Notes: generated from the sequence alone by a model not told the origin. DNA of 64,000 nucleotides from Micromonospora pallida (GCF_900090325.1 NZ_FMHW01000002.1:3907001-3971000); one strand, 5' to 3'; numbered from the stretch's first letter, positions 54,035 through 62,347 are shown. Translations and numbers: made by a program.

Positions 54035-55291
54035 ATGTCCGTGATCCGTCGTACCGCGCTCGCGGCGGCGCTGGTCGTGGCCTCGGCCGGACTCACCGCC
54101 ACGGTCGCGCCCTCCGCTCCGGCGACCGCCGCGCTGCCCACTGCCGCAGTGGCGCTCGGCGACAGCTTCGTCAGCGGCGAGGGCGCCGGCGCGTACGCCC
54201 CGGTGGTCGACGTCAACGGGGTGGCCCAGGGCTTCCCCGGCTGGTCCGCGCCGAACAGCAACGCGTACTTCTGCCACCGCTCGGCGAACGCGTCCCTGCA
54301 CCGGGCCAACCTGCCGGGCATCCAGGACCGGTTCAACCTGGCCTGCTCCGGCGGACAGCCGTACGACATCGGGGCCGCCTCGGCGGTCCGGGCCAAGGGC
54401 CGGCAGGTCTCCTCCCAGCTCGACCAGCTCCGCACGGTCGCCCGGACCCACGACATCGACGTCGTCCTGGTCGGGCTCGGTTCCAACAACAGCTCGTTCA
54501 CCTTCGGCTCGGTGGCGGAGAAGTGCGCCAACCGGTTCATCGCCGACGCCTGGACCGGCTGGTGGGAGTTCTGGGCCTACCTCGGCGGCCCGGTCCCGCA
54601 GGAGCCGTGCACCGATGCCGACCTGGCCACCTCGGCGCAGTTCGCGGCGGCCACCGGCGAGACCACCTCGGCGGTCCGGCAGATCCTCGCCACGCTCGCC
54701 CAGGTCGACGCCGACGGCCAGCACCGGGTGGTCCTCCAGGACTACACCAACCCGCTGCCGTTCGACCTGTACCCGACCTTCCACGAGGAGGACGGCCGGG
54801 CCGACGACCGGGACAAGTTCCGGGACCTCGGCGCCGAGCGGTACGCCGCCGGCTGCCCGATCCACCGGGGCAGTCTGGCTCCGGGGCACCGCTTCTCCGC
54901 CGGCCTGGGCACCCTGGTGCGGTCGACCCGGGACGCCCTGGCCGCCGAGTTCCCCGGCGCGGCCCTGGTCTACCTGAACGTGCAGCGGGCCTTCGACGGC
55001 GCCCGGCTCTGCGAGTCGCCGAACAGCCCCACCGGCACGCTGGCCACCCCGATCCGACTCATGGACGGGCCGTCCGGGGTCTTCGTGACCAGCCTCTCCG
55101 GCTACGACAAGCTGGATATCCAGGACATCGCCAACACCTGCGTCAGCTACTTCCAGACCTGCCAGGAGTCGTGGCACCCGAACGCCGCCGGACACCAGGT
55201 GCTCGGCCAGTGCCTGGCCGGGGCGGCGACCACCGCCGCCCGCAGCGTGGCCTGCGTACGGGCACCGGACGGCAGCGTCACCGTCTCCTGA
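54035..55291 (+). CDS. Secreted SGNH/GDSL hydrolase
   Basis: A 418-residue exported esterase/lipase-like enzyme. The signal peptide (VIRRTALAAALVVASAGL, cleavage near ATAALP) is followed by block I, ALGDSFVSGEGAGAY with the nucleophile Ser, the GLGSNN block and the C-terminal ESWHPNAAGHQ containing the catalytic His. Several Cys residues (CHRSANASL, ACSGGQ, CADR-type) suggest disulfides. The length is long for the family, with an insert around residues 160-250. GGAGG before ATG 54035 sets the start. It likely hydrolyses esters outside the cell; substrate unknown. Confidence 0.88.
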   Translation: MSVIRRTALAAALVVASAGLTATVAPSAPATAALPTAAVALGDSFVSGEGAGAYAPVVDVNGVAQGFPGWSAPNSNAYFCHRSANASLHRANLPGIQDRFNLACSGGQPYDIGAASAVRAKGRQVSSQLDQLRTVARTHDIDVVLVGLGSNNSSFTFGSVAEKCANRFIADAWTGWWEFWAYLGGPVPQEPCTDADLATSAQFAAATGETTSAVRQILATLAQVDADGQHRVVLQDYTNPLPFDLYPTFHEEDGRADDRDKFRDLGAERYAAGCPIHRGSLAPGHRFSAGLGTLVRSTRDALAAEFPGAALVYLNVQRAFDGARLCESPNSPTGTLATPIRLMDGPSGVFVTSLSGYDKLDIQDIANTCVSYFQTCQESWHPNAAGHQVLGQCLAGAATTAARSVACVRAPDGSVTVS

Positions 55292-55303
55292 GCCCACCTC
55301 CAC

Positions 55304-55346
55304 CGAACGACCGGGATCCCGCCACCTCCAGCGGGGTCCCGTTCGT
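55304..55346. terminator. Probable terminator after the SGNH hydrolase
   Basis: GGGATCCCGC pairs with GCGGGGTCCC (one G-U) around a 7-nt loop, with CGAAC/GTTCG extending the stem. It lies 13 bp after the stop codon. Confidence 0.55.
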
Positions 55347-55632
55347 GCTGGCCGGGCGGCTCGTGTACGAGGTGTCCGCCCGGGCCTGCTCCGTGACGAC
55401 GCCGGAGCGTACGTCGGCCGTGACCCGATCGATTGGTTAGGCCGGGCGGCTCAGGGTACGGACCCTGCCATGCGGGTCGGGCGTCCGCGCCACCCGGACC
55501 GTGACGGACGCGCCCCCGGTCGGCCCCCACCGGCCGGGGCGCGCTCCGCCGACCCGCGTCGGACATGGGACGGAGACGTGTCGGCGGTCGACCGTTCCCC
55601 GGGCGACGGGACCGGCTGATGGAGGAGGAAGC
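55347..55632 (+). other. Intergenic region before the GT4 gene
   Basis: GC-rich spacer presumed to hold the GT4 promoter. The only standout is the very strong SD GGAGGAGGAAG directly before 55633. No gene or stable RNA is supported. Confidence 0.3.
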
Positions 55633-56850
55633 ATGCGCATCGCGATGATCTCAGAGCACGCCAGCCCGCTCGCCGTACCGGCCGAGCCGGACACCGACGG
55701 CCAGCACACGCACGTCGCCGAGCTGGCCACGGCGCTCGTGGACGCGGGCCACGACGTGCGGGTCTACACCCGCCGGGACTCCACCGCGATGCCCGACGCC
55801 GTCCCCAGCGGCGACGGCTACCTGGTCTGCCATGTGCCCGCCGGACCGGCCGAGCGGCTGCCCCGAGACGAACTGCTGCCGTATCTCGGCGAGTTCGGAC
55901 GCTGGCTCGCCGGACAGTGGCGGGACGGCGACTGGCTGCCCGACGTCGCGCACGCGCACTTCTGGATGAGCGGCCTGGCCACCCTGCACGCGGCACGCCG
56001 GACCCGGGTGCCGGTCGTGCAGACGTACCACGGGCTCGGCACGGCGGCCCGCCGCCGGCTCGGCCCCCGGGACACCAGCCCACCGGGACGGATCGGCTAC
56101 GAACGGGCCATCGGCCGGGCCGTCGACCGGGTGGTCGTGCAGAGCCAGGACGAGGTCGCCGAGCTGATCCGGCTGGGGGTGCCCCGGTCCCGGATGACCC
56201 TCGTCCCGACCGGCGTCGACCAGGAGTTGTTCCGCCCCGACGGGCCGGTGGCCCCCCGCAAGCCGGACCGGCCCCGGATCCTCACCGTCGCTCCGCTGGT
56301 CGCCACGCAGGGCCTGCCGGACGTGGTCCGGGCGATGCCGGCCGTACCGGAGGCGGAGTGGGTCCTGGTCGGCGGTCCCCCCGCCGACCAACTGCCCACC
56401 GACGGCACGGCCCGCCGGCTGCGGGCGCTCGCCACGGCCTGCGGCGTCGCCGACCGGGTACGCCTCGTCGGCGCGGTGCCCCGCGCGGAGCTGGGCCGCT
56501 GGTACCGCTCCGCCGACATCCTCGTCGCCGCCGGCTGGCACGAGCCGTTCGGCCTCACCCCGCTCGAGGGCATGGCCTGCGGGGTTCCGGTGATCGGCAC
56601 CACCGTCGGCGGGATCACCGACAGTGTGGTCGACGGACTCACCGGGGACCTCGTCCCGCCCCGCGATCCCCGGGCGCTCGGCACGGCGATCCGCCGACTG
56701 CTGCGGGACAACGTCCGCCGTTTCTCGTACGCCACGGCGGCGCTGGACCGGATCCGCAGCCGGTACTCCTGGAAGCGCGCGGTCGAGCAGCTCGGCGCGG
56801 TGTACGCCATGGTCGGCGGGGTCAGCCAGCCGACCCCGGCGGTCGCCTGA
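55633..56850 (+). CDS. GT4 glycosyltransferase
   Basis: A 405-residue GT-B enzyme away from the polymer locus. It opens RIAMISEHASPLAVPAEPDT, an N-terminus with a long variable loop. PDVAHAHFWMSGLATLHAAR and VVQTYHGLG are acceptor-domain blocks; LVPTGVDQELF and HEPFGLTPLEGMACGVPVIG contain the phosphate and E-x7-E motifs. It resembles MshA/GtfA-like GT4 enzymes generally but lacks a specific marker. It may glycosylate lipid or small metabolites. Monocistronic; imperfect tandem repeats follow the stop codon. Confidence 0.88.
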   Translation: MRIAMISEHASPLAVPAEPDTDGQHTHVAELATALVDAGHDVRVYTRRDSTAMPDAVPSGDGYLVCHVPAGPAERLPRDELLPYLGEFGRWLAGQWRDGDWLPDVAHAHFWMSGLATLHAARRTRVPVVQTYHGLGTAARRRLGPRDTSPPGRIGYERAIGRAVDRVVVQSQDEVAELIRLGVPRSRMTLVPTGVDQELFRPDGPVAPRKPDRPRILTVAPLVATQGLPDVVRAMPAVPEAEWVLVGGPPADQLPTDGTARRLRALATACGVADRVRLVGAVPRAELGRWYRSADILVAAGWHEPFGLTPLEGMACGVPVIGTTVGGITDSVVDGLTGDLVPPRDPRALGTAIRRLLRDNVRRFSYATAALDRIRSRYSWKRAVEQLGAVYAMVGGVSQPTPAVA

Positions 56851-56864
56851 CCGCTGTCGCCCCG

Positions 56865-56985
56865 GTGACCTGGCCGCCGGGGTTTGGCCGCCTGGCCGCC
56901 GGGGTATGGCCGCCGTCGCCTGACCACCATCGCGTTACCGCCGTCGCTGACCGCCGTCGCCTGACCGCCGGGGTTTGGTCGCGGG
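56865..56985. repeat. Tandem short repeats
   Basis: Units related to TGGCCGCCGGGGTTTGGCCG and TGACCGCCGTCGCC recur five to seven times between the GT4 gene and the next gene. No coding or hairpin function is apparent. Confidence 0.6.
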
Positions 56986-57041
56986 AATAGCCGTCCGGGG
57001 GGCGGGTATGCCGCACCGCCCACACGGCGGAAGGGGATCAG

Positions 57042-57695
57042 ATGTCCGAACGGCACACCGTACTGCGCTCGATGCACGACCTCGGCCTGGCGGCCTGGTT
57101 CGGCGGCTCGTTGATGGGGGCCACCGGGGTCAACGGCGCGGCGGCACAGATCAGCGACCGAACCCAACGGCTACCGATGGCCTCGGCGGGCTGGGCCCGG
57201 TGGACACCGGTCAACGCGGCGGCGATCGGCGCGCACCTGGCCGGCGCGGTCGGCGAACTGGTGACGGAGAGCCCTCGAATGCTCGCCCAGTCCGGCGTCG
57301 GCCGGATGAGCGCGGCCAAGACCGTACTGACCGTCGCCGCCCTGGCCGTGACCGGCTACAGCCGGATGCTCGGCATGCGGTTGGAGAAGTGCGGCCAGCC
57401 CCCGGTGGCCGGGGTCACCGAACCCCACCACGACACGCCGCGCGGGGTCGCCGCCACGCAGCGGCAGATGAAGGTGCTCCAGTGGGCCGTCCCGGCCATC
57501 ACCGGGGCGTTGATCGTGGTCACCAGCTACGCCGGTGAGCAGCAGAAACCCGGTCAGGTGCTGCGGGGCATGCTCGGCCGGGCCGGCGGCATGATGAGCG
57601 GGGCGAAGATCGGGGCCAAGGGGATGGGAATGGGTATGGGCATGCTCGGCGCGAACGGCAACGGCCGGATGCACCGGATGATGGCGCACCGTTGA
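57042..57695 (+). CDS. Small membrane protein with a Gly/Met-rich tail
   Basis: A 217-residue protein of no family I recognise. MHDLGLAAWFGGSLMGATGV, VNAAAIGAHLAGAVGEL, TVLTVAALAVTGYS and WAVPAITGALIVVTSYA give three to four moderate hydrophobic segments. The last 40 residues are rich in Gly and Met (GAKGMGMGMGMLG) with several basic residues, so the tail is probably flexible. AAGGGGAT before ATG 57042 is a fair SD. A hairpin follows the stop, so it is likely transcribed alone. Function unknown. Confidence 0.65.
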   Translation: MSERHTVLRSMHDLGLAAWFGGSLMGATGVNGAAAQISDRTQRLPMASAGWARWTPVNAAAIGAHLAGAVGELVTESPRMLAQSGVGRMSAAKTVLTVAALAVTGYSRMLGMRLEKCGQPPVAGVTEPHHDTPRGVAATQRQMKVLQWAVPAITGALIVVTSYAGEQQKPGQVLRGMLGRAGGMMSGAKIGAKGMGMGMGMLGANGNGRMHRMMAHR

Positions 57696-57704
57696 CGGTG
57701 CTGA

Positions 57705-57736
57705 GCGACCCGCGACCACCTACGGTCGCGGGTCGC
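57705..57736. terminator. Terminator hairpin
   Basis: GCGACCCGCGACC (57705-57717) pairs perfectly with its complement (57724-57736) around a 6-nt loop just after the stop codon of the Gly/Met-tail protein. Confidence 0.75.
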
Positions 57737-57770
57737 CGCGTACGCCGCCCCGGCCGGCGCCGACCTCTGG

Positions 57771-57842
57771 CGCGCGTACCCGACTGACGGCATCGCGTAC
57801 CCGGCTGACCGGGCATCGCGCGTACCCGGCCGACGGGCATGG
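57771..57842. repeat. Three imperfect tandem repeats
   Basis: Units of about 24-27 bp, each containing GCGTACCCGGCTGAC-like sequence followed by GGCATCGC or GGGCATGG. They precede the 133-residue protein gene. Confidence 0.6.
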
Positions 57843-57898
57843 GGACGTCACGGGCGGGGATTCAGCGCTGGCAGACACAGCCGAGCAGCGAGGTGATC

Positions 57899-58300
57899 AT
57901 GACGGCGCAGGACCGACCCGACCGGCACGCCGAGCAGCGCGGACCGGAGCGGGCAGGAGCGTGGGGCACCACCGGCGAGTACGAGGGCGAGTTGCCGTGG
58001 GGCGTCGGCGAGGACTCGCCGATGGACGAGGGCAGTGAGACGGCAGCCGTACCACCGGGCCGGCGCGGCGAGCGGCGGGCCGGCGAACCGACGCGCGGCG
58101 GTCGGCCCGGGGCCACCGGCCGGCACGGGTTCGGGTCGGTGGAGCCGAGCCGTCACCTTGAGGCCGGACCGGGAGCGCCCCCGGATCCGGCACCGTCCCG
58201 GCGCACCTTCCCGGACGACCGGGCCGGCGGCGACCTGCCGGACAACGCCCTGGAGGAGGCGACCGGCATGCATCCGGAGACCTGGTCGCCGGGCAGTTGA
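57899..58300 (+). CDS. Hydrophilic, probably disordered protein
   Basis: A 133-residue protein rich in Gly, Pro, Arg, Glu and Asp with no hydrophobic core (GRRGERRAGEPTRGG, PDPAPSRRTFPDDRAGG). It ends DNALEEATGMHPETWSPGS. GAGG five bases before ATG 57899 and sustained GC-biased codon third positions support expression. I recognise no family; it may be a small stress- or sporulation-associated protein, but that is only a guess from composition. Confidence 0.45.
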   Translation: MTAQDRPDRHAEQRGPERAGAWGTTGEYEGELPWGVGEDSPMDEGSETAAVPPGRRGERRAGEPTRGGRPGATGRHGFGSVEPSRHLEAGPGAPPDPAPSRRTFPDDRAGGDLPDNALEEATGMHPETWSPGS

Positions 58301-58380
58301 AGCGGCGGTTTCGGCGGACGGTCAACGACCGGTTTCGCTTGACGGGGTAGCCGGACGCGGGGAGCCAGACAGACACGGGA

Positions 58381-58403
58381 GCCGACCGGTTTCGCCGGTC
58401 GGC
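58381..58403 (+). promoter_or_regulatory. Hairpin directly upstream of the P450 ribosome site
   Basis: GCCGACCGG and CCGGTCGGC pair around TTTCG, ending ten bases before the SD of the P450 gene. It could be a terminator for upstream transcription or influence translation of the P450. Confidence 0.4.
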
Positions 58404-58423
58404 GGGCCGGGCAGGAGGTGCCC

Positions 58424-59665
58424 ATGTCGTCGCACCGCGTTCTCCGCCTGGACAACACCATTCCGCTCGCGGTGCAGGGGTACGCCTGGTTGCCGAACCG
58501 GCACCGCCGCGCCCGCGCCGACGCCGTACCGATGCGGTTGCTCGGGCGGCCGGCGGTGGCGCTGCGCGGGCCGGAGGCCGCCCGGTTCTTCTACGACGAG
58601 CGCCACGTCCGGCGGCACGGCGCGATTCCCGAGCCGGTCCGCAGCACCCTCTTCGGCCACGGCGCGGTACACGCCCTGGACGGGAGCGCGCACCGGGTCC
58701 GCAAGGCGATGTTCCTGGCGCTGCTGACCGGCGGCGGGGTCGACCACCTGGTCGTCCGGTCCCAGGCGGCCTGGGACGCGGCGGTGCCGGAGTGGGCCGA
58801 CCGCTCCCCCGTCGTGCTCTTCGACGAGACCGCGCGGCTGCTCACCCGGGCGGTCTGTGACTGGACCGGGGTACCGGTCCCGCCGGACGATCTGCCCGCG
58901 CTCGCCACGGACCTGATCGCGCTGGTGGACGGCTTCGGCACCGCCGGGCCTCGGCACTGGCGGGCCCGTCGGGCCCGGGCCCGGCGGGAGGCATGGCTGG
59001 CCGACCTGGTCGACCGGGTACGCCGCAACGACCCCACCGCGTCCGCCGACTCGGCTGTTGTCGCGGTGGCCCGGCACCGGGACGCCGACGGCGCCGAGTT
59101 GGACCGGCACACCGCCGCCGTGGAACTGCTCAACATCCTCCGCCCCACCGTGGCGGTGAGCTGGTTCGTCGCGTTCGCCGCGCACGCGCTGCACCGGTGG
59201 CCCGGACACCGGGACCGGCTGCGCGCCGACGACCCGGCCTTCGCCGAGGCGTTCACCCAGGAGGTACGGCGGTTCTACCCGTTCGCCCCGTTCGTCGGCG
59301 GCCGGGCGGTCCGGGACCTGGAGTGGGCCGGGGAACGCATCCCGGCCGGGGCGATGGTGCTGCTCGACATCTACGGCCAGCACCACGACGCCCGGTTCTG
59401 GCCTGATCCGTACCGGTTCACACCGGAACGCTTCCTCAACCGGGAGGTCGACCCGTACGAGCTTCTCCCGCAGGGCGGCGGCGACCCGGCGGCGGGACAC
59501 CGCTGCCCGGGCGAGCTGATCACGGTGGCCCTGCTGCGGGCGTTCGCGGTGCGGCTGGCCCGCCTCGACCACACCCTGCCCGACCAGGACCTGGCCATCC
59601 CGCTGAACCGCATCCCCACCCGGCCGCGCAGCGGCGTGCTCATCCAGGTACGCCGCCCCGGCTGA
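58424..59665 (+). CDS. CYP152-type cytochrome P450 (fatty acid peroxygenase)
   Basis: A 413-residue P450. The haem-ligand loop is PQGGGDPAAGHRCPGE with Cys361, a form specific to the CYP152 group (P450 BSbeta, OleTJE). In place of the usual acid-alcohol pair the I-helix has ILRPTVAVSWF with Arg240-Pro241, matching the substrate-carboxylate-binding Arg-Pro of BSbeta. Such enzymes use hydrogen peroxide to hydroxylate or decarboxylate fatty acids, needing no redox partner; none is encoded nearby. AGGAGG five bases before ATG 58424 sets the start. Soluble and cytosolic. Confidence 0.92.
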   Translation: MSSHRVLRLDNTIPLAVQGYAWLPNRHRRARADAVPMRLLGRPAVALRGPEAARFFYDERHVRRHGAIPEPVRSTLFGHGAVHALDGSAHRVRKAMFLALLTGGGVDHLVVRSQAAWDAAVPEWADRSPVVLFDETARLLTRAVCDWTGVPVPPDDLPALATDLIALVDGFGTAGPRHWRARRARARREAWLADLVDRVRRNDPTASADSAVVAVARHRDADGAELDRHTAAVELLNILRPTVAVSWFVAFAAHALHRWPGHRDRLRADDPAFAEAFTQEVRRFYPFAPFVGGRAVRDLEWAGERIPAGAMVLLDIYGQHHDARFWPDPYRFTPERFLNREVDPYELLPQGGGDPAAGHRCPGELITVALLRAFAVRLARLDHTLPDQDLAIPLNRIPTRPRSGVLIQVRRPG

Positions 59666-59720
59666 CGCGTGCCCGCCTGCCGTGCCCCCGCTTTGCCGTG
59701 CCCCAGGAAGTGAGTGAGGT

Positions 59721-59770
59721 GGTAGCAGGGGACCCCTGTTACCGCTTTCTGCCGAGCAGGGGTCCCCTGC
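59721..59770. repeat. Dispersed hairpin repeat, copy 2
   Basis: GGTAGCAGGGGACCCCTGTT with GTTACCGC matches copy 1 at 42813 except for an A/T swap at the palindrome centre; the other arm (59757-59770) is CAGGGGTCCCCTGC. The DUF72 gene runs into it and uses its TTA complement as stop codon. It probably ends both convergent transcripts. Confidence 0.8.
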
Positions 59771-60656
59771 AGTCGCCCCCACCCGCCGGTACGCCGAGCA
59801 GGTCGGCCAGCCGGGCGGCGTCCCGCTGGGCCTGGTCGCCGCAGCAGTTGTTCATCAGCACGTGCAGTTCGTCGGCCTGCCCGGCCAGCTCGGTCAGTTG
59901 CTCCGCCCAGTGCGCCAGCTCGCGCTCCCCGTACGCGTAGCGGAACCGTTCCTGTTTGTCGCCGCTCTCCCAGGCGGTGCTGTGCCCGTGGAACCGGATC
60001 ATCGCCAGCCCGGCGGTGACGGTCAGGATCGGCGGCACCGAGGAGGCGAACCCCTGGGGCATGTCGACACAGACGAAGGTCAGGTCGTGCTCCCGGAGCA
60101 GGCCGAGGGTGTCCACCACGGTCGGTTCGGCGAACCAGGAGTGGTGCCGCAGCTCGACGGCGACCCGGTGTGGTCGGCAGCGGCCGGCGAGTTCCACGAT
60201 CCGTCGCTTCGCCGCCTCGCCGTGGGCGAACCACGGCGGGAACTGCAACAGCACCGCGCCCAGCCGGTCGGCCCCGGCGAGCGGGTCCAGCACGGCGTGA
60301 AACCGCTCCCACAGCTCGTCGTACGCCTCGCGCGGCAGATCCCGGCGCTGCACCTGTCGAGGGGTGCCGGCCGGACGCAGGTCCCGGGGCAGCACGGAGA
60401 CCGGGGTCGGATGCCCGGTGAACAGGCTGAACGCCTTGACGTCGAAGGTGAAGCCGGCCGGGGTGGCCGCTGCCCAGCCCTCGGCGGTCTCCACCGTGGG
60501 CACCGCGTAGTAGGAGGTGTCCACCTCGACCAGACCGAACCGGCCGGCGTAGTGACCGAGCCGGGCCGCCGGGGTCCGGGCCGAGCGGGGATACCAGCCG
60601 GAGCGCAGCAGCAGCTGGTCGGCCCAGGAGGACGTACCCACCTTGATCACACCCAT
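59739..60656 (-). CDS. DUF72 domain-containing protein
   Basis: A 305-residue TIM-barrel-like protein of the DUF72 (YecE) family: KVGTSSWADQLLL and HYAGRFGLVEVDTSYYAVP near the start, LGAVLLQFPPWF, VAVELRHHSWF, VCVDMP and MIRFHGHSTAW in order, all family blocks. HVLMNNCCGDQAQRDA ends the conserved domain. The biochemical role is unknown; structures suggest an enzyme-like barrel. The C-terminus enters the hairpin repeat, so the final residues (DCRGPLLGRKR) are encoded by repeat DNA and may not be conserved. ATG 60656 is used. Confidence 0.88.
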   Translation of the reverse strand: MGVIKVGTSSWADQLLLRSGWYPRSARTPAARLGHYAGRFGLVEVDTSYYAVPTVETAEGWAAATPAGFTFDVKAFSLFTGHPTPVSVLPRDLRPAGTPRQVQRRDLPREAYDELWERFHAVLDPLAGADRLGAVLLQFPPWFAHGEAAKRRIVELAGRCRPHRVAVELRHHSWFAEPTVVDTLGLLREHDLTFVCVDMPQGFASSVPPILTVTAGLAMIRFHGHSTAWESGDKQERFRYAYGERELAHWAEQLTELAGQADELHVLMNNCCGDQAQRDAARLADLLGVPAGGGDCRGPLLGRKR

Positions 60657-60746
60657 GACACCAGTTGACCCCTGATGTCCGGGTTCGGCAACCGGTGGCG
60701 GCCACGGGCCGGTCAGGGGCGATGACCACGGCGGCCAGGTGCGCCG

Positions 60747-60781
60747 CAGCGGCGGTCCCGGGCACGCCGGGGCCGCCGCTG
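60747..60781. terminator. Terminator hairpin after wrbA
   Basis: Arms of 15 bp (CAGCGGCGGTCCCGG at 60747-60761 and 60767-60781) pair with one G-U around GCACG. It lies just after the wrbA stop on the minus strand. Confidence 0.65.
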
Positions 60782-60806
60782 ACGGATGTCCTGCCGGGTG
60801 GCTCGG

Positions 60807-61415
60807 TCAGGCAGCGCGTCCGGCCTTGAGCGCCGCCGCGATCGTGACGGCGCGCCGGGCCTGGTAGCGGGCTGCTTCCAGGGTCACGTCACCGGGCGGG
60901 CCGGAGGAGACCACGTGGGAGGTGCCGTAGGGGTTCCCCGTCTGGAACTGGACCGGGTCGGTGTAGCCGGGAGGCACGATGATGCCACCCCAGTGGTAGA
61001 ACGTGTTCGCCAGCGCCAGGAGGGTGGACTCCTGTCCACCGTGGGCCGTGCCGCTGGAGGTGAACGCCGAGTACACCTTGTCGGCGAGTCTGCCCTGTCG
61101 CCACAGGCCGCCCGTGGTGTCGATGAACGCCTTCAACTGGCTGGCCGCGTTGCCGAAGCGGGTGGGCGTGCCGAACAACACCACGTCCGCCCAGGCCAGG
61201 TCGTCGAGGCTGACCTCGGCGACGTCGGCGGTGTCCTGGATGTGCTGGCCCCAGGCCGGGTTCGTGGCGATCGCCTCCGGTGGGGCCAGTTCGGCGACCT
61301 TGCGCAGTCGCACGTCCGCGCCGGCCTTCTCCGCGCCGTCGGCGGCGGCCTGCGCCAGGGCGTGCACGGTGCCGGTGGAGCTGTAGTAGACGATCGCGGC
61401 GTTCACGGATTCCAT
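60807..61415 (-). CDS. wrbA: WrbA-like NAD(P)H:quinone oxidoreductase
   Basis: A 202-residue flavodoxin-fold protein. The FMN phosphate loop is YYSSTGTVHALAQA, and FGTPTRFGNAASQLKAFIDTTGGLW is the WrbA signature. FTSSGTAHGGQESTLLALANTFYHWG carries the FMN-contacting and tetramer blocks. WrbA reduces quinones by two electrons with NAD(P)H, protecting against redox cycling. It lies 112 bp after DoxX on the same strand and is probably part of the operon controlled by the ECF41-type promoter. SD AAGGGA precedes ATG 61415. Confidence 0.92.
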   Translation of the reverse strand: MESVNAAIVYYSSTGTVHALAQAAADGAEKAGADVRLRKVAELAPPEAIATNPAWGQHIQDTADVAEVSLDDLAWADVVLFGTPTRFGNAASQLKAFIDTTGGLWRQGRLADKVYSAFTSSGTAHGGQESTLLALANTFYHWGGIIVPPGYTDPVQFQTGNPYGTSHVVSSGPPGDVTLEAARYQARRAVTIAAALKAGRAA

Positions 61416-61527
61416 GATCGTTCCCTTCCCTCGCGGGGTCTGTCCGGTGGCACCGGTGGCCGCCGACCGCGCCGCCGGCGAACAGCCGGGTGCCGCCGGA
61501 GCGCACCGGCCGGCTACGACCTGCCGG

Positions 61528-61908
61528 TCAGCCGGTGAAGGACTCGGGACCGAAGCGGCCCCATGCCACGAAGGCGCTCAGAGCGAGCAGGACCACGTTC
61601 ACCACGAGCGCCTGGGTCTCGCCACGACGCAGGTGCGTGATGATCGCGCCGACCATCAGCAGCGCCAGACCGAGGGCGGCCAGCGGCACCAAAATCGGCA
61701 TGATGTCGAGCACGGCGGGCAGGATCAGGCCCACTGCGGCCAGGATCTCGAGGGCACCGATGGCCTTGATGGTGCTGAGGTTCCAGTCCTCGACCCAGCC
61801 CAGGCCGGAGGCGGCCATCTTCTCCTTGGACTGGACCAGCTTCATCACGCCGCTGGCCAGGAAGATCGCGGCCAGCAGTCCCGCCACGATCCACAGGGCG
61901 AGGTTCAT
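61528..61908 (-). CDS. DoxX-family membrane protein
   Basis: A 126-residue protein with four TM helices (about 3-21, 48-66, 70-90, 98-118). IVAGLLAAIFLASGVMKLVQ with the Gly-x-x-Lys and IGALEILAAVGLILP are DoxX markers. DoxX-like proteins often sit with redox enzymes and ECF41 sigma factors; in mycobacteria a DoxX protein takes part in a membrane-associated oxidoreductase complex. AAGGAG precedes ATG 61908, which overlaps an upstream small frame as ATGA. It is divergent from the sigma factor gene and followed by wrbA. Confidence 0.85.
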   Translation of the reverse strand: MNLALWIVAGLLAAIFLASGVMKLVQSKEKMAASGLGWVEDWNLSTIKAIGALEILAAVGLILPAVLDIMPILVPLAALGLALLMVGAIITHLRRGETQALVVNVVLLALSAFVAWGRFGPESFTG

Positions 61909-62251
61909 GATGCTTCTCCTTCAGAGTTGTCAGCGACCTCGGTCTCGAGGTCGCGGATGGCGATCGGGGCTACCAGGTGGGACATGGCCGGGGCGGAGGG
62001 CGAGGCCGAGCCCGTGGACCGGACCGGTGGGACGCACAGGGCGTCCCGGCGGTGCGATGGCGCTGTCCGGTCGGATGGCTCTGGAGCGGCCCGCCTTCGA
62101 CGTTGATCGATCATACGGTCTCCGCGACGCCCGTCGCTGACCGCGCGGGCATCGGCTTGATCCGGGCTGGCGCCGTCGCGCCCGGCCTCGCCGAGCGGGC
62201 AGCGCGCCGCATGCCGTTCGGGCACGATCGCGAGGCGGGAAAGTCGGTCAT
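61905..62251 (-). other. Leader of DoxX with two overlapping small frames
   Basis: Between the ECF41-type promoter and DoxX lie two minus-strand frames: 62111-62251 (46 codons, starting MTDFPASRSCPNGMR) and 61905-62114 (69 codons, starting MIDQRRRRAAPEP). The first overlaps the second, and the second overlaps DoxX, both as ATGA. Their amino acid content (Arg/Pro/Ser-rich) and lack of SD argue against true genes, and I see no homology. They may be a regulatory leader or decayed coding DNA. A plus-strand frame ending at 62288 also exists here but is equally unsupported. Confidence 0.3.
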
Positions 62252-62304
62252 GATGTCGCGCGGAGCCTTCGTGTTCGCTGGACGGTGATCGTTCTCAGCA
62301 GTAA

Positions 62305-62330
62305 GACGACGTACTCCTCCGTGATGTGAG
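62305..62330 (-). promoter_or_regulatory. Leftward ECF41-type promoter (DoxX-wrbA)
   Basis: On the minus strand CTCACA (62330-62325) is followed after exactly 16 bases by CGTC (62308-62305). The ECF41 consensus I recall is TGTCACA-N16-CGTC. Transcription would start near 62299, giving a leader of about 390 nt before DoxX. Confidence 0.6.
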
Positions 62331-62347
62331 GTCGGCCCGACCTCACA
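62325..62347. promoter_or_regulatory. Perfect dyad formed by two back-to-back -35 elements
   Basis: TGTGAGGTCG and CGACCTCACA form a 23-bp palindrome around GCC. Its two halves supply the -35 elements of the leftward and rightward ECF41-type promoters, so the divergent promoters are mirror images. Confidence 0.6.

Noticed and set aside
56865..57842. Mobile element or attachment site suggested by short tandem repeats
   Set aside because: No integrase, transposase, tRNA or flanking direct repeats; repeats look like slippage in GC-rich spacer DNA.
61977..62288. Plus-strand frame between DoxX and the sigma factor
   Set aside because: High GC third positions in its second half but no SD, no recognised motif, and it crosses the predicted leftward transcript; kept only as a note in the leader entry.
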